Source: a virus
DNA: 56,421 bases
Virus record (IMG/VR): IMGVR_UViG_3300027847_002103
Location: 1-56,421 of that record
Reading direction: 5' to 3' (one strand)
Part shown: positions 23,406-29,808 of the stretch, piece by piece
Layout: each line of letters starts with the position of its first letter
Position numbering within the stretch: the stretch's first letter is position 1
Made by a program: the position numbers and the translations under genes
The notes under the pieces: generated by a model
Database searches by the model: none
What the model saw: the letters and a program-made list of their open reading frames with translations, nothing else
Told to the model about the DNA's origin: nothing

Positions 23406-23550
23406 CAGACCCTTCAATTTCACTATTTTCATCTACTTTTTCGAGATTAGCTCGCTTTAGACGTTCTATATTTTCATCTTTTAAAGGAAAAGGAATTATT
23501 TTTGCAGGCCCTTTTAGTTCTTGAATTTTTCTACTTATCCAATCTTTCAT
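23383..23550 (-). CDS. small hypothetical protein, 55 aa, likely first gene of the island transcript
   Basis: ATG at 23550 with a strong GGAGG about eight bases upstream; TGA at 23383-23385. The protein is mixed in charge (MKDWISRKIQELKGPAKIIP...) with an acidic C-terminus. A late-type AATAAATA at 23586-23593 lies about 35 bases upstream. Function unknown. Confidence 0.6.
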   Translation of the reverse strand: MKDWISRKIQELKGPAKIIPFPLKDENIERLKRANLEKVDENSEIEGSDEHIETS

Positions 23551-23585
23551 AAAGGGCCTCCATGATTCACCTCAAAGTTATGTTA

Positions 23586-23593
23586 TATTTATT
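23586..23593 (-). promoter_or_regulatory. late-type promoter element AATAAATA upstream of the accessory island
   Basis: AATAAATA lies between the end of the HtrA-like gene and the 55 aa gene, in one of the few gaps in this region. Initiation near 23579 would leave about 29 bases of leader containing GGAGG. If real, the long island 23550 to about 7000 would be expressed late by gp55-directed polymerase, fitting a role in finishing virions. Confidence 0.45.
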
Positions 23594-23606
23594 CAAGCAA
23601 ATCTTT

Positions 23607-24746
23607 CTATGGTTTTGGGGCCGGTAACATATTTGGCTTTTTTTGTGGATATATATCAGCCGCATTAACTGGTAAAACTTTTAATGTTACCTCTACTTTG
23701 TGAAAAACACGTTTTCGTATAATTGTTAATGAAACCTTATCTCCAATATTACATTTTCCTAATTCTTCTGAAAATTCTAAACCATCATTAATCATCACGC
23801 CATTGACGCCAATGATAGTGTCATAAGCTTTCAATCCTTCTGGTACTGTGCCGGGTCGTACCCATAAACCAAGAGTATTCGGCACATGACCGGCTTTAAC
23901 ATTAGGATAATCTTTTATTATTTTGTCTTTAGTTTTAGGATTAACTAATCCCATAATCATTATGCCGACTGCTGGCCTATCAACTCTACCGTTGTTTAAC
24001 ATAGATTTAAAAGACTTTTTTACAACATCTCCTCTGACTGCTATACCAATGCCGGCGTTTTCCGTAACCTTAGAAATAATCATAGAATTAATTCCTATGA
24101 TTTCTCCTTTCATATTCAGAAGAGGTCCGCCTGAATTTCCTTTGTTTATTGCAGCATCAGTTTGCAATGATTTAATATAAGGATGTCTCATATATCTTTC
24201 ATTACTTGAAATAATTCCTTTAGTTAAAGTCCAAGCCATTCCCATCGGATGACCGAATGCAAAAACTTCAGTTCCTGGTACTATATTTTCTACCTCATCT
24301 GCAAATTTAATATAAGATTTTGGTTTCACATCTGATGTAACTAAAAGCAATGCCAAATCCGCAAGAGGATCTAATCCAATTACTTTTACATCATGAAGTT
24401 CATAATCATGTTCAGAATAATAAATTAATTTAATATAATTTTGTTGATAAATGCAGTGAAAATTTGTAATTATATGTCCTGAATCAGATACGACAACTCC
24501 GGCACATAACCCATTTGATCTGGGATTTGTTTCTGCATCAGCATTGGGACTTGTAGAAAGCATAACTATAGCCTCTTTAGTCCTTTGAAGAATTGATTCG
24601 AAGTTGAATGGTTTTTTAACTTCCGCTAAAACTGGTTCATTTGTTTTATTTTCTAATGGGAAGCGTTCTGCATATGATGTGTTCCAACCAAATATTAACA
24701 ATAACAAAGTATAACACATCAAACCCAAAAATTTGAATTTTTTCAT
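23607..24746 (-). CDS. exported HtrA/DegP-like serine protease
   Basis: 379 residues with a signal peptide (hydrophobic MCYTLLLLIFGWNTSYA, cleavage likely near 26). The trypsin-like domain has all three catalytic residues: H97 in IITNFHCIYQ, D130 in DPLADLALLL and S205 in NKGNSGGPLLN, with GHPMGMAWTLTKGIIS in the expected place. One C-terminal PDZ domain (about 285-365) includes IIGVNGVMINDG and GDKVSLTIIRK. This is the one-PDZ DegS-like layout but with a cleavable signal, so it probably acts in the periplasm or cell envelope. HtrA proteins degrade or fold envelope proteins. Next to a second exported protein, it may modify the host envelope or process virion or surface proteins. Confidence 0.92.
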   Translation of the reverse strand: MKKFKFLGLMCYTLLLLIFGWNTSYAERFPLENKTNEPVLAEVKKPFNFESILQRTKEAIVMLSTSPNADAETNPRSNGLCAGVVVSDSGHIITNFHCIYQQNYIKLIYYSEHDYELHDVKVIGLDPLADLALLLVTSDVKPKSYIKFADEVENIVPGTEVFAFGHPMGMAWTLTKGIISSNERYMRHPYIKSLQTDAAINKGNSGGPLLNMKGEIIGINSMIISKVTENAGIGIAVRGDVVKKSFKSMLNNGRVDRPAVGIMIMGLVNPKTKDKIIKDYPNVKAGHVPNTLGLWVRPGTVPEGLKAYDTIIGVNGVMINDGLEFSEELGKCNIGDKVSLTIIRKRVFHKVEVTLKVLPVNAADIYPQKKPNMLPAPKP

Positions 24747-24749
24747 GTA

Positions 24750-25307
24750 CTATCCTTGAAAAATTATTCCCGGTTCCTCTTTGGATTCTGTCGGTTTTTG
24801 GCTTTGTGGCTCTTCGGGCGAATCCTGAGGCACATCTGGGATTATTGTTTTATTATCTTTATCTTCTGTTGTTTCATTATCTAATGGTATTACTATTTTA
24901 GTTTTTGTAAAAAAACTTGGTAAAGTTTCATATTCTTTAACACATTCTAATGCTTTAATCATGAATATGTTCCCAGTCCAATTGGGATCTAGAACTTTTT
25001 TAAAATAGATTTCTAATGTAATTTCTTTTCTAATCTTATCCATTACACAAAAACAATGTTCTACCATTTGTCTTTGCGCCATTGGATGCAGTCCTTGATT
25101 TCCAAGAGATGGATTACTCAATACTACCCATCTTATAGTTCCTTGGTAACAAGCATTTAACGTATCATATAAAAGTTGGGATGACCATTTACCTTCTTCT
25201 AATATTTTTGGAAATCCGAAACCTGTCCGCGGCAACGGTTCTTTACCATTGACAAATCCCGCAAAAGATAGGATTAATACAAACATTAAAATTAAAGAGG
25301 TTTTCAT
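24750..25307 (-). CDS. secreted protein of unknown function, 185 aa
   Basis: A clear signal peptide (MKTSLILMFVLILSFAGFVNG) precedes a mature domain with four Cys: LNACYQGTIRW, VEHCFCVMDKI and ALECVKEYE, suggesting two disulfides. The C-terminus is Pro/Glu/Thr-rich and probably flexible (DVPQDSPEEPQSQKPTESKE). It resembles small exported Cys-containing proteins but no family is certain. It stands three bases upstream of the HtrA-like gene in the same transcript, so it may be its substrate, adaptor or inhibitor; this is inference. Confidence 0.75.
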   Translation of the reverse strand: MKTSLILMFVLILSFAGFVNGKEPLPRTGFGFPKILEEGKWSSQLLYDTLNACYQGTIRWVVLSNPSLGNQGLHPMAQRQMVEHCFCVMDKIRKEITLEIYFKKVLDPNWTGNIFMIKALECVKEYETLPSFFTKTKIVIPLDNETTEDKDNKTIIPDVPQDSPEEPQSQKPTESKEEPGIIFQG

Positions 25308-25325
25308 ACTTCCATCCTATATTAT

Positions 25326-25949
25326 TTAGATATCCCTTGGTCCGTGAAATATAATTTGACCATAATCTTTTGATTGTCTGAATACTCTTCTTCTTACTGG
25401 TTCTTTCCCGTTTTTTAATTCTATATAATACATTAAAAATGTATCTGCTTGCATATTTAAACCATTCTGTAATTCCATATACTTATAGGTAGCTTTTACA
25501 ATACCTTCTGCAAATTCCGGTGAGATCATGTATGAAGTAGCGGGCGGGACACCCAAGATCGCAATACCATTATCTCTTTTATAATCTTTGCCTTTATCTA
25601 TAAATCTTTCAAACTTAAATTTAAGATCGTAACTATCCACAATTTCTAGATTTTTACGAGCATCATGTTCAAAACAAGCAATAGACCTTCCTAATTTAAG
25701 ACACCTTTTCCATAATTCAAAATGAGTACAAAAACATGCTTTTTCTGTGTCGTGAATCGGAAGTTTTAATTTGCGTCCGTGCGTTGATACCTTATATTCT
25801 TGAAATCTTAATTCAGGAGAAAGTACTTCTGGAGAACGAGCGGGAAACATTTCCAAATCAATATCAAATTCTTTTTTAAAATGTTTTATGCCTTCTTTAA
25901 AATATTGTTCGGATATAGAATTTCCCTCAATCAAATGCATGAAATACAT
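25326..25949 (-). CDS. glycosyltransferase family 25-like protein, 207 aa
   Basis: The segment TEKACFCTHFELWKRCLKLG followed by SIACFEHDA matches the GT25 pattern (GExACFLSH...W..C......IAIFEDDA), found in lipooligosaccharide galactosyltransferases. Metal-binding acidic residues are reduced to EHDA. A second short piece, DNGIAILGVPPATSYMISPE, fits the later GT25 'YllS..gA' region. It likely adds a sugar to a glycan. It lies beside exported proteins upstream of Fe-S genes, not inside the main island. Confidence 0.65.
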   Translation of the reverse strand: MYFMHLIEGNSISEQYFKEGIKHFKKEFDIDLEMFPARSPEVLSPELRFQEYKVSTHGRKLKLPIHDTEKACFCTHFELWKRCLKLGRSIACFEHDARKNLEIVDSYDLKFKFERFIDKGKDYKRDNGIAILGVPPATSYMISPEFAEGIVKATYKYMELQNGLNMQADTFLMYYIELKNGKEPVRRRVFRQSKDYGQIIFHGPRDI

Positions 25950-25960
25950 TATTACATTTT

Positions 25961-26203
25961 TTATCCGGTCTGTTCAGTATAACAATTGGGGCATGTCAAC
26001 CTGGATTTATGTTTAGCTGATTCAGCAGGCATATTTTGTGAAAATGGAAGTTTGCATTGAATGCAAGTAAAATGCCTCACGTCAGAGTTACCAACGGAAA
26101 AATCATGTTCTTGTTTTACTAATACAGGCGTTTTAATATCGGGGGCTCTGAATATCCCGGTTCCTCGTTGACCTGTTCCTTTGTTGAGTACTCTCATTGC
26201 CAT
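25961..26203 (-). CDS. zinc-ribbon protein, 80 aa
   Basis: Two CxxC pairs, CIQC and CPNC, separated by about 25 residues, form a zinc-ribbon at the C-terminal half. The N-terminal part (MRVLNKGTGQRGTGIFRAPD) is basic. Zinc ribbons bind nucleic acids or proteins. The start overlaps the A-type carrier gene stop by about ten bases, linking it to the Fe-S set; a role in metal handling or in transcription is possible. Confidence 0.65.
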   Translation of the reverse strand: MAMRVLNKGTGQRGTGIFRAPDIKTPVLVKQEHDFSVGNSDVRHFTCIQCKLPFSQNMPAESAKHKSRLTCPNCYTEQTG

Positions 26204-26595
26204 CCTAATTGTTCTTTACCTTCTTTAATATCTTTGAGTGGCGTAAAACTTTCCCCACATCCACAGACATGTCCGAATTTGAGACGATTAAATACAAAAC
26301 CTTGTTCGACTAAATTTCCTATTTTATAATCAACTTCAACGTCACCCATTATATTATTTAGCAACTCATTATCAACAACTAAATTTACCCCGTGCTGTTC
26401 AAAAACCAAGTCAGTTGATTCTACATTATCTTCATAATCTAAACTATATTTCCAACCGGAACATCCACCGGATTTTGCTCCAACTCTAAGATAGGATGTT
26501 TCTGAATCTCTATCTTCTTGTAAACACATATTTAAAAATTCTGTAGCTGCTTTTTCAGATATTTTAAGTTCACATCCAGCTTGGTTTGTTTCCAT
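26194..26595 (-). CDS. A-type Fe-S carrier (IscA/ErpA/SufA-like), copy 2
   Basis: Carries Fe-S clusters or iron to target proteins. With ATG 26595 the protein has 133 residues and the three conserved cysteines: C45 in KSGGCSGWKYSL, C111 and C113 in HVCGCGESF. The family sequence LVVDNELLNNIMGDVEVDY is also present. An upstream in-frame ATG lies inside the preceding gene. It is only moderately similar to copy 1 next door, so the pair looks like an old duplication or two separate acquisitions, not a recent copy. Confidence 0.88.
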   Translation of the reverse strand: METNQAGCELKISEKAATEFLNMCLQEDRDSETSYLRVGAKSGGCSGWKYSLDYEDNVESTDLVFEQHGVNLVVDNELLNNIMGDVEVDYKIGNLVEQGFVFNRLKFGHVCGCGESFTPLKDIKEGKEQLGWQ

Positions 26596-26938
26596 CATTT
26601 GTTTCCTTATGATCATGCATGAACGATGTCCGACAACCACAAGCACCTTTGGCTGATGGATTATTAAATTTGAGACCTCGATCGTTTAAATCGTTAGACC
26701 AATCTATTTCTGTTCCTTTTATGTATAGATGACTTTTTTTATCCACCACGCAAGTGAGACCATGGCTTTCAAATTCTAGATCGAATTTAGTTTTTCTACT
26801 ATCAAAATCTACGGTATAAGTAAATCCAGAACATCCACCACCTTTTACACCTATTCTACAAAATGTTTTACTATCAACACTTTGTTCAGCCATTATATCT
26901 AATACAACTTTTGCGGCAGTTTCTGTGAAACATATCAT
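26570..26938 (-). CDS. A-type Fe-S carrier (IscA-like), copy 1
   Basis: 122 residues with cysteines at 36 (VKGGGCSGFTYTVDF), 100 and 102 (GACGCRTSF), positions close to those of E. coli IscA (35, 99, 101). The VVDKKSHLYIKGTEIDW stretch matches the family. The start overlaps the preceding MKKF-type gene by four bases, and the stop region overlaps copy 2. It would receive clusters from the IscU scaffold encoded just upstream. Confidence 0.9.
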   Translation of the reverse strand: MICFTETAAKVVLDIMAEQSVDSKTFCRIGVKGGGCSGFTYTVDFDSRKTKFDLEFESHGLTCVVDKKSHLYIKGTEIDWSNDLNDRGLKFNNPSAKGACGCRTSFMHDHKETNDGNKPSWM

Positions 26939-27702
26939 GCATTTAATTTAGCGGCGATTGCCATCTCTCTCTTTTTTTCTTTAGATTTACCTTTAAATTG
27001 AGGGGCATCAGAACTTTGAAAATCTTTAACTACATCTCCCATATCCGCATTTTTAACATCTATGCCTTCTATACGGATTCTGGGTTCTCTCTTCTCTTCG
27101 TTATTTGCTTTCTCTTTTTTCTTTTCTAAAACTTTCGCGAAAGCTTCGCGAAGCCCCTCTGCAGTCTCTTCTTCACCTGGAGGCCCTTCTTTTGCTAGGC
27201 GACGATACATTTTTACCATATTAGGTTTAGTAATTCTTTCAATTGAGACGTCTTTCCACACATCTGGCTTTAATTGACTTCGTAAATCTTTTCTGATTGA
27301 TGATTTTGAAGAACTTTCAATAAAAATAGGATTTGGTATACCAGGAATTTGTATTTGCCAGAAAGCTTCACTCAATTCTTCATTTTTTGATTCCGCATCA
27401 TATCCTGGATGACTAACTGTCTTCATAATTTCTTCTTTTCGCTTCTTTCTCTTTAAAGGATCATCTGGTAGACCTCCCATAGAAGCTTCCGCATGCATAT
27501 GTTTTTTCCAATTATCACCTGTCTTTAAATCAGTCTTTCTTGTTTTTACATGAACATGTCCGTCAGGCAGTTTCGGGTTCCTTATCGCCTTTTGCATTTC
27601 TCGCTCTGAGCCCGAATGTGTAATTTTACCCTTTTCGGTACTACCTTGAACTATATGATGACTAAATTGTTCTTCTTCGATATGATCTTTAAATTTTTTC
27701 AT
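26935..27702 (-). CDS. lysine-rich protein with capsid-targeting-like N-terminus, 255 aa
   Basis: Begins MKKFKDHIEEEQFSHHIV, like the MKTF/MKTY starts of T4 internal head proteins; IEE-E could be a head-protease site. The rest is charged with KLPDGHVHVKTRKTDLK, GFDAESKNEELSEAFW-type and KVLEKKKEKANNEEKR segments, ending in FKGKSKEKKREMAIAAKLNA. Its style matches the 690 aa protein at 4758-6830. It is inserted between the IscU and A-type genes with four-base overlaps on both sides, which is unexpected for a head protein. Confidence 0.6.
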   Translation of the reverse strand: MKKFKDHIEEEQFSHHIVQGSTEKGKITHSGSEREMQKAIRNPKLPDGHVHVKTRKTDLKTGDNWKKHMHAEASMGGLPDDPLKRKKRKEEIMKTVSHPGYDAESKNEELSEAFWQIQIPGIPNPIFIESSSKSSIRKDLRSQLKPDVWKDVSIERITKPNMVKMYRRLAKEGPPGEEETAEGLREAFAKVLEKKKEKANNEEKREPRIRIEGIDVKNADMGDVVKDFQSSDAPQFKGKSKEKKREMAIAAKLNA

Positions 27703-28079
27703 GTTGCCTGCTTCTGTTTATAATCCGCTATCGCTGCTTTAATTGCATCTTCTGCGAGAACAGAACAATGAATTTTAACTGGTGGAAGAGATAACTCATC
27801 AACAATTTCTACATTATTTAAAGTCATAGCCTCTTCAACAGTTCTATTTTTAACCCATTCTGTAGCTAATGACGATGCTGCTATAGCTGAGCCGCATCCA
27901 AATGTTTTAAATTTGGCATCAACAATTTTGTTATCTCTAACTTCAATTTGAAGTTTCATTACATCACCACATTCTGGAGCTCCTACTAAACCGGTGCCAA
28001 CATGGATATCATTTTTATCCAGGCTTCCTATATTCTTCGGGTGCTCGAAATGATCTAAAACTTTATCACTATATGCCAT
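27699..28079 (-). CDS. iscU: IscU/NifU-N type Fe-S cluster scaffold
   Basis: IscU holds the cluster while it is assembled and hands it on with the HscA chaperone. In 126 residues all key features are present: C37 and D39 in APECGDV, C62 in TFGCGSAIA, H104 and C105 in KIHCSV, and the chaperone-recognition motif LPPVK (98-102). The length is that of a stand-alone scaffold. No cysteine desulfurase, ferredoxin or HscA is seen in the window, so host IscS and HscAB must serve it. GAAAGGA precedes the ATG. Confidence 0.95.
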   Translation of the reverse strand: MAYSDKVLDHFEHPKNIGSLDKNDIHVGTGLVGAPECGDVMKLQIEVRDNKIVDAKFKTFGCGSAIAASSLATEWVKNRTVEEAMTLNNVEIVDELSLPPVKIHCSVLAEDAIKAAIADYKQKQAT

Positions 28080-28105
28080 ATTTTCCTTTCAATCTATTTA
28101 TGAAA

Positions 28106-28492
28106 TTATGCTTCTGGATTAGGCAAGGGCGGCTGGCTCGTGTTATAATTTAATATAGCAGATACAAATGAATGATAAACGCCGAGGGCTTCAGATCTAG
28201 GACTCGAAACTAATATTACAAACTTCTTATCAATTTCATATCTACCTAAATTAGCATTAGTAGGAAAAGCATTGGGAGATAATCTTTCAACGTTATGGTT
28301 CAAATCCACATCCCATTCCACAGCCCACCGAAATTGAACGGCATCTATTAATTCATATTTATCTCCTAAATCTCTAATTTTTGAGATAACTTCTTCACCA
28401 GTAGTTATTTTGAGCACCTTTATCTCATGGTCAAAAACCGCTTTAGATAAGGCTGCATCATGGTCGATCCTATGATCATTCACTTCATTCAT
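28106..28492 (-). CDS. small beta-barrel-like hypothetical protein, 128 aa
   Basis: ATG 28492 overlaps the zinc-finger gene stop (ATGA). A central region (VLKITTGEEVISKIRDLGDK, then YELIDAVQF) resembles the strand pattern of Sm-like small beta-barrels, which bind RNA. This is only a pattern impression. The rest contains a Trp-rich strand and a proline-rich C-terminus. No motif assignment beyond that. It leads toward the IscU gene in the same transcript. Confidence 0.5.
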   Translation of the reverse strand: MNEVNDHRIDHDAALSKAVFDHEIKVLKITTGEEVISKIRDLGDKYELIDAVQFRWAVEWDVDLNHNVERLSPNAFPTNANLGRYEIDKKFVILVSSPRSEALGVYHSFVSAILNYNTSQPPLPNPEA

Positions 28493-28683
28493 ATCGGAAA
28501 TCCTTCTTTCAATTTTGTTATTTGATAGTGACCACAATGAGGGCACCATAATTTTTCATTATCAGGGAGACTTAAATCCATCTCTAATTTACTAGGAGTA
28601 TGAGTATAACTCCACCATTCTTGACAACAGCCACAGGTAAAATGATATAAAATTTCTATTGTGTATTCATGAATTGGAGCCAT
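28489..28683 (-). CDS. small zinc-finger-like protein, 64 aa
   Basis: CGCC near residue 18 and CPHCGH near residue 47 make a likely zinc site, with Trp-rich sequence between (WWSYTHTPSKLE). It is the first gene after the sigma70-like promoter at 28707-28735. Such small zinc proteins in phages often alter host transcription or translation, but nothing here shows the target. Confidence 0.65.
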   Translation of the reverse strand: MAPIHEYTIEILYHFTCGCCQEWWSYTHTPSKLEMDLSLPDNEKLWCPHCGHYQITKLKEGFPI

Positions 28684-28706
28684 AATATATTCGCTTTTAA
28701 ATCTAT

Positions 28707-28735
28707 ATTATATAATAAAATTTATAAAAAATCAA
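28707..28735 (-). promoter_or_regulatory. sigma70-like promoter (TTGATT-17-TATAAT) of the Fe-S operon
   Basis: TTGATT (28735-28730) and TATAAT (28712-28707) are 17 bases apart on the minus strand in the only gap of this region. The -10 is perfect, the -35 matches four of six positions. Initiation near 28700 would give a leader of about 17 bases to the ATG at 28683. It would serve the zinc protein, the beta-barrel-like protein and IscU. Confidence 0.45.
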
Positions 28736-28738
28736 GCA

Positions 28739-28915
28739 TTATCTACGCTTATCTTGCTGGCCGTTTTGATATGCTTCAAAAAGAGCTCTCTCTGCGAATA
28801 AAGCAATAGTTTTTTCATGATCCATAGGTAATTGAGTCATTACATAGCTCATAAGACTATCCTTAAATTTTCTCTTAGATTTTGGATTTTGTTTTAGTTT
28901 TTCTTCGTAATTCAA
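28739..28915 (-). CDS. small hypothetical protein, 58 aa (TTG start)
   Basis: TTG at 28915 has GGGGA about eight bases upstream, within the end of the bS21 gene; TAA at 28739-28741. A later ATG (residue 22) is an alternative. The product is basic at first (LNYEEKLKQNPKSKRKFKDS) and then helical (MDHEKTIALFAERALFEAYQ). No family recognised. Confidence 0.5.
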   Translation of the reverse strand: MNYEEKLKQNPKSKRKFKDSLMSYVMTQLPMDHEKTIALFAERALFEAYQNGQQDKRR

Positions 28916-28919
28916 ATGT

Positions 28920-29162
28920 TTATCCCCACATTTGTTGTTCCAGTCTTTCGACCTGTTTAATGTCTTTGCGAAAATCTTTTATTCGCTGTCTAGCCGCTTC
29001 TTCCTTTTTTAACCTTTTTGCCATAGAAGGTTTAACAAAATATCTTCGTTTTTTCACATCATTGAGAGTACCTTCACGTGACACCACTTGTTTTAATTTT
29101 TGTAAAGCTTTTATAATATTTCGCTGGTCTGAATCCTTATGACCAATCTTTATTGAAATCAT
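28920..29162 (-). CDS. rpsU: ribosomal protein bS21 homologue
   Basis: bS21 sits on the small ribosomal subunit near the anti-Shine-Dalgarno end and helps choose mRNAs. The 80-residue protein contains SREGTLNDVKKRRYFVKPSM and KRLKKEEAARQR, the core of the family (G.L.(D/E)VRRR..(F/Y).KP...R..A). It is a little longer than the 71-residue E. coli protein. Phage-encoded bS21 is known in pelagiphages and very large phages, where it is thought to steer host ribosomes. The start overlaps the glycosyltransferase gene end by about 26 bases, and a 58 aa gene follows. Confidence 0.85.
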   Translation of the reverse strand: MISIKIGHKDSDQRNIIKALQKLKQVVSREGTLNDVKKRRYFVKPSMAKRLKKEEAARQRIKDFRKDIKQVERLEQQMWG

Positions 29163-29808
29163 ATTCTTCCATTTCTATCCAATGTTTATCATATGTTGAT
29201 TTAAGATACTCTTTATCAACGTTAGTTTTATACCAGGGACCGCCTAAAGTAAAATGAGCGGCACCAATATCCTCCTTATCAGGATAATTTGGTTCATTTA
29301 CTAACCAATTCCACTCTAAAGGAATTGATCCTATATATTTTTCTTCGGGTTCTGCCCACTCCATTTGATGTAAATAACTCATGGGTGCATGAAATATTTC
29401 TTTGCAAGTCAATGAATATTTTTCTTTATTAAATATCATAAAACTTGACCAATTCTTTCTAGGATAATTCACATTTTTATATTGTCCGCCCATTTTAACT
29501 TCGCCTCTTGAAACATAATTCTCATGCTTACAACAATATACCATTTTATTTTCATCTAAATCTCTAGCTAAACTCAAGGGATTTTTAAAAAATATAAAAT
29601 CATCATCGACAAACGCTACCCATTTATTATCTTCATTATAATCAATTAACGGAACTAAGTATCTTGTTCTGGCAAAAGGATTGTTCGTATTTTTAACATA
29701 ATAATGAGGAACACTATGAGTTTTTACTCCGAATTTTTCTAAAGAAAATCTACATTTCCTATTAACCTGTTCGCGTCCTGGCGTATATCCAACCCAAAAA
29801 TCTATCAT
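29137..29808 (-). CDS. GT-A-fold glycosyltransferase-like protein, 223 aa
   Basis: ATG 29808 overlaps the asparagine synthase stop (ATGA); an earlier in-frame ATG lies inside that gene. WVAFVDDDFIFFKNPLSL contains the DxD metal/sugar-nucleotide motif. It is followed by KNVNYPRKNWSSFMIFN and IGSIPLEWNWLVNEPNYPDK, then GAAHFTLGGPWYK, the usual downstream pattern of small phage and cyanobacterial GT-A enzymes. It probably transfers a sugar to a glycan or protein. The coupling with asparagine synthase may be functional or just compact packing. Confidence 0.75.
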   Translation of the reverse strand: MIDFWVGYTPGREQVNRKCRFSLEKFGVKTHSVPHYYVKNTNNPFARTRYLVPLIDYNEDNKWVAFVDDDFIFFKNPLSLARDLDENKMVYCCKHENYVSRGEVKMGGQYKNVNYPRKNWSSFMIFNKEKYSLTCKEIFHAPMSYLHQMEWAEPEEKYIGSIPLEWNWLVNEPNYPDKEDIGAAHFTLGGPWYKTNVDKEYLKSTYDKHWIEMEEYDFNKDWS

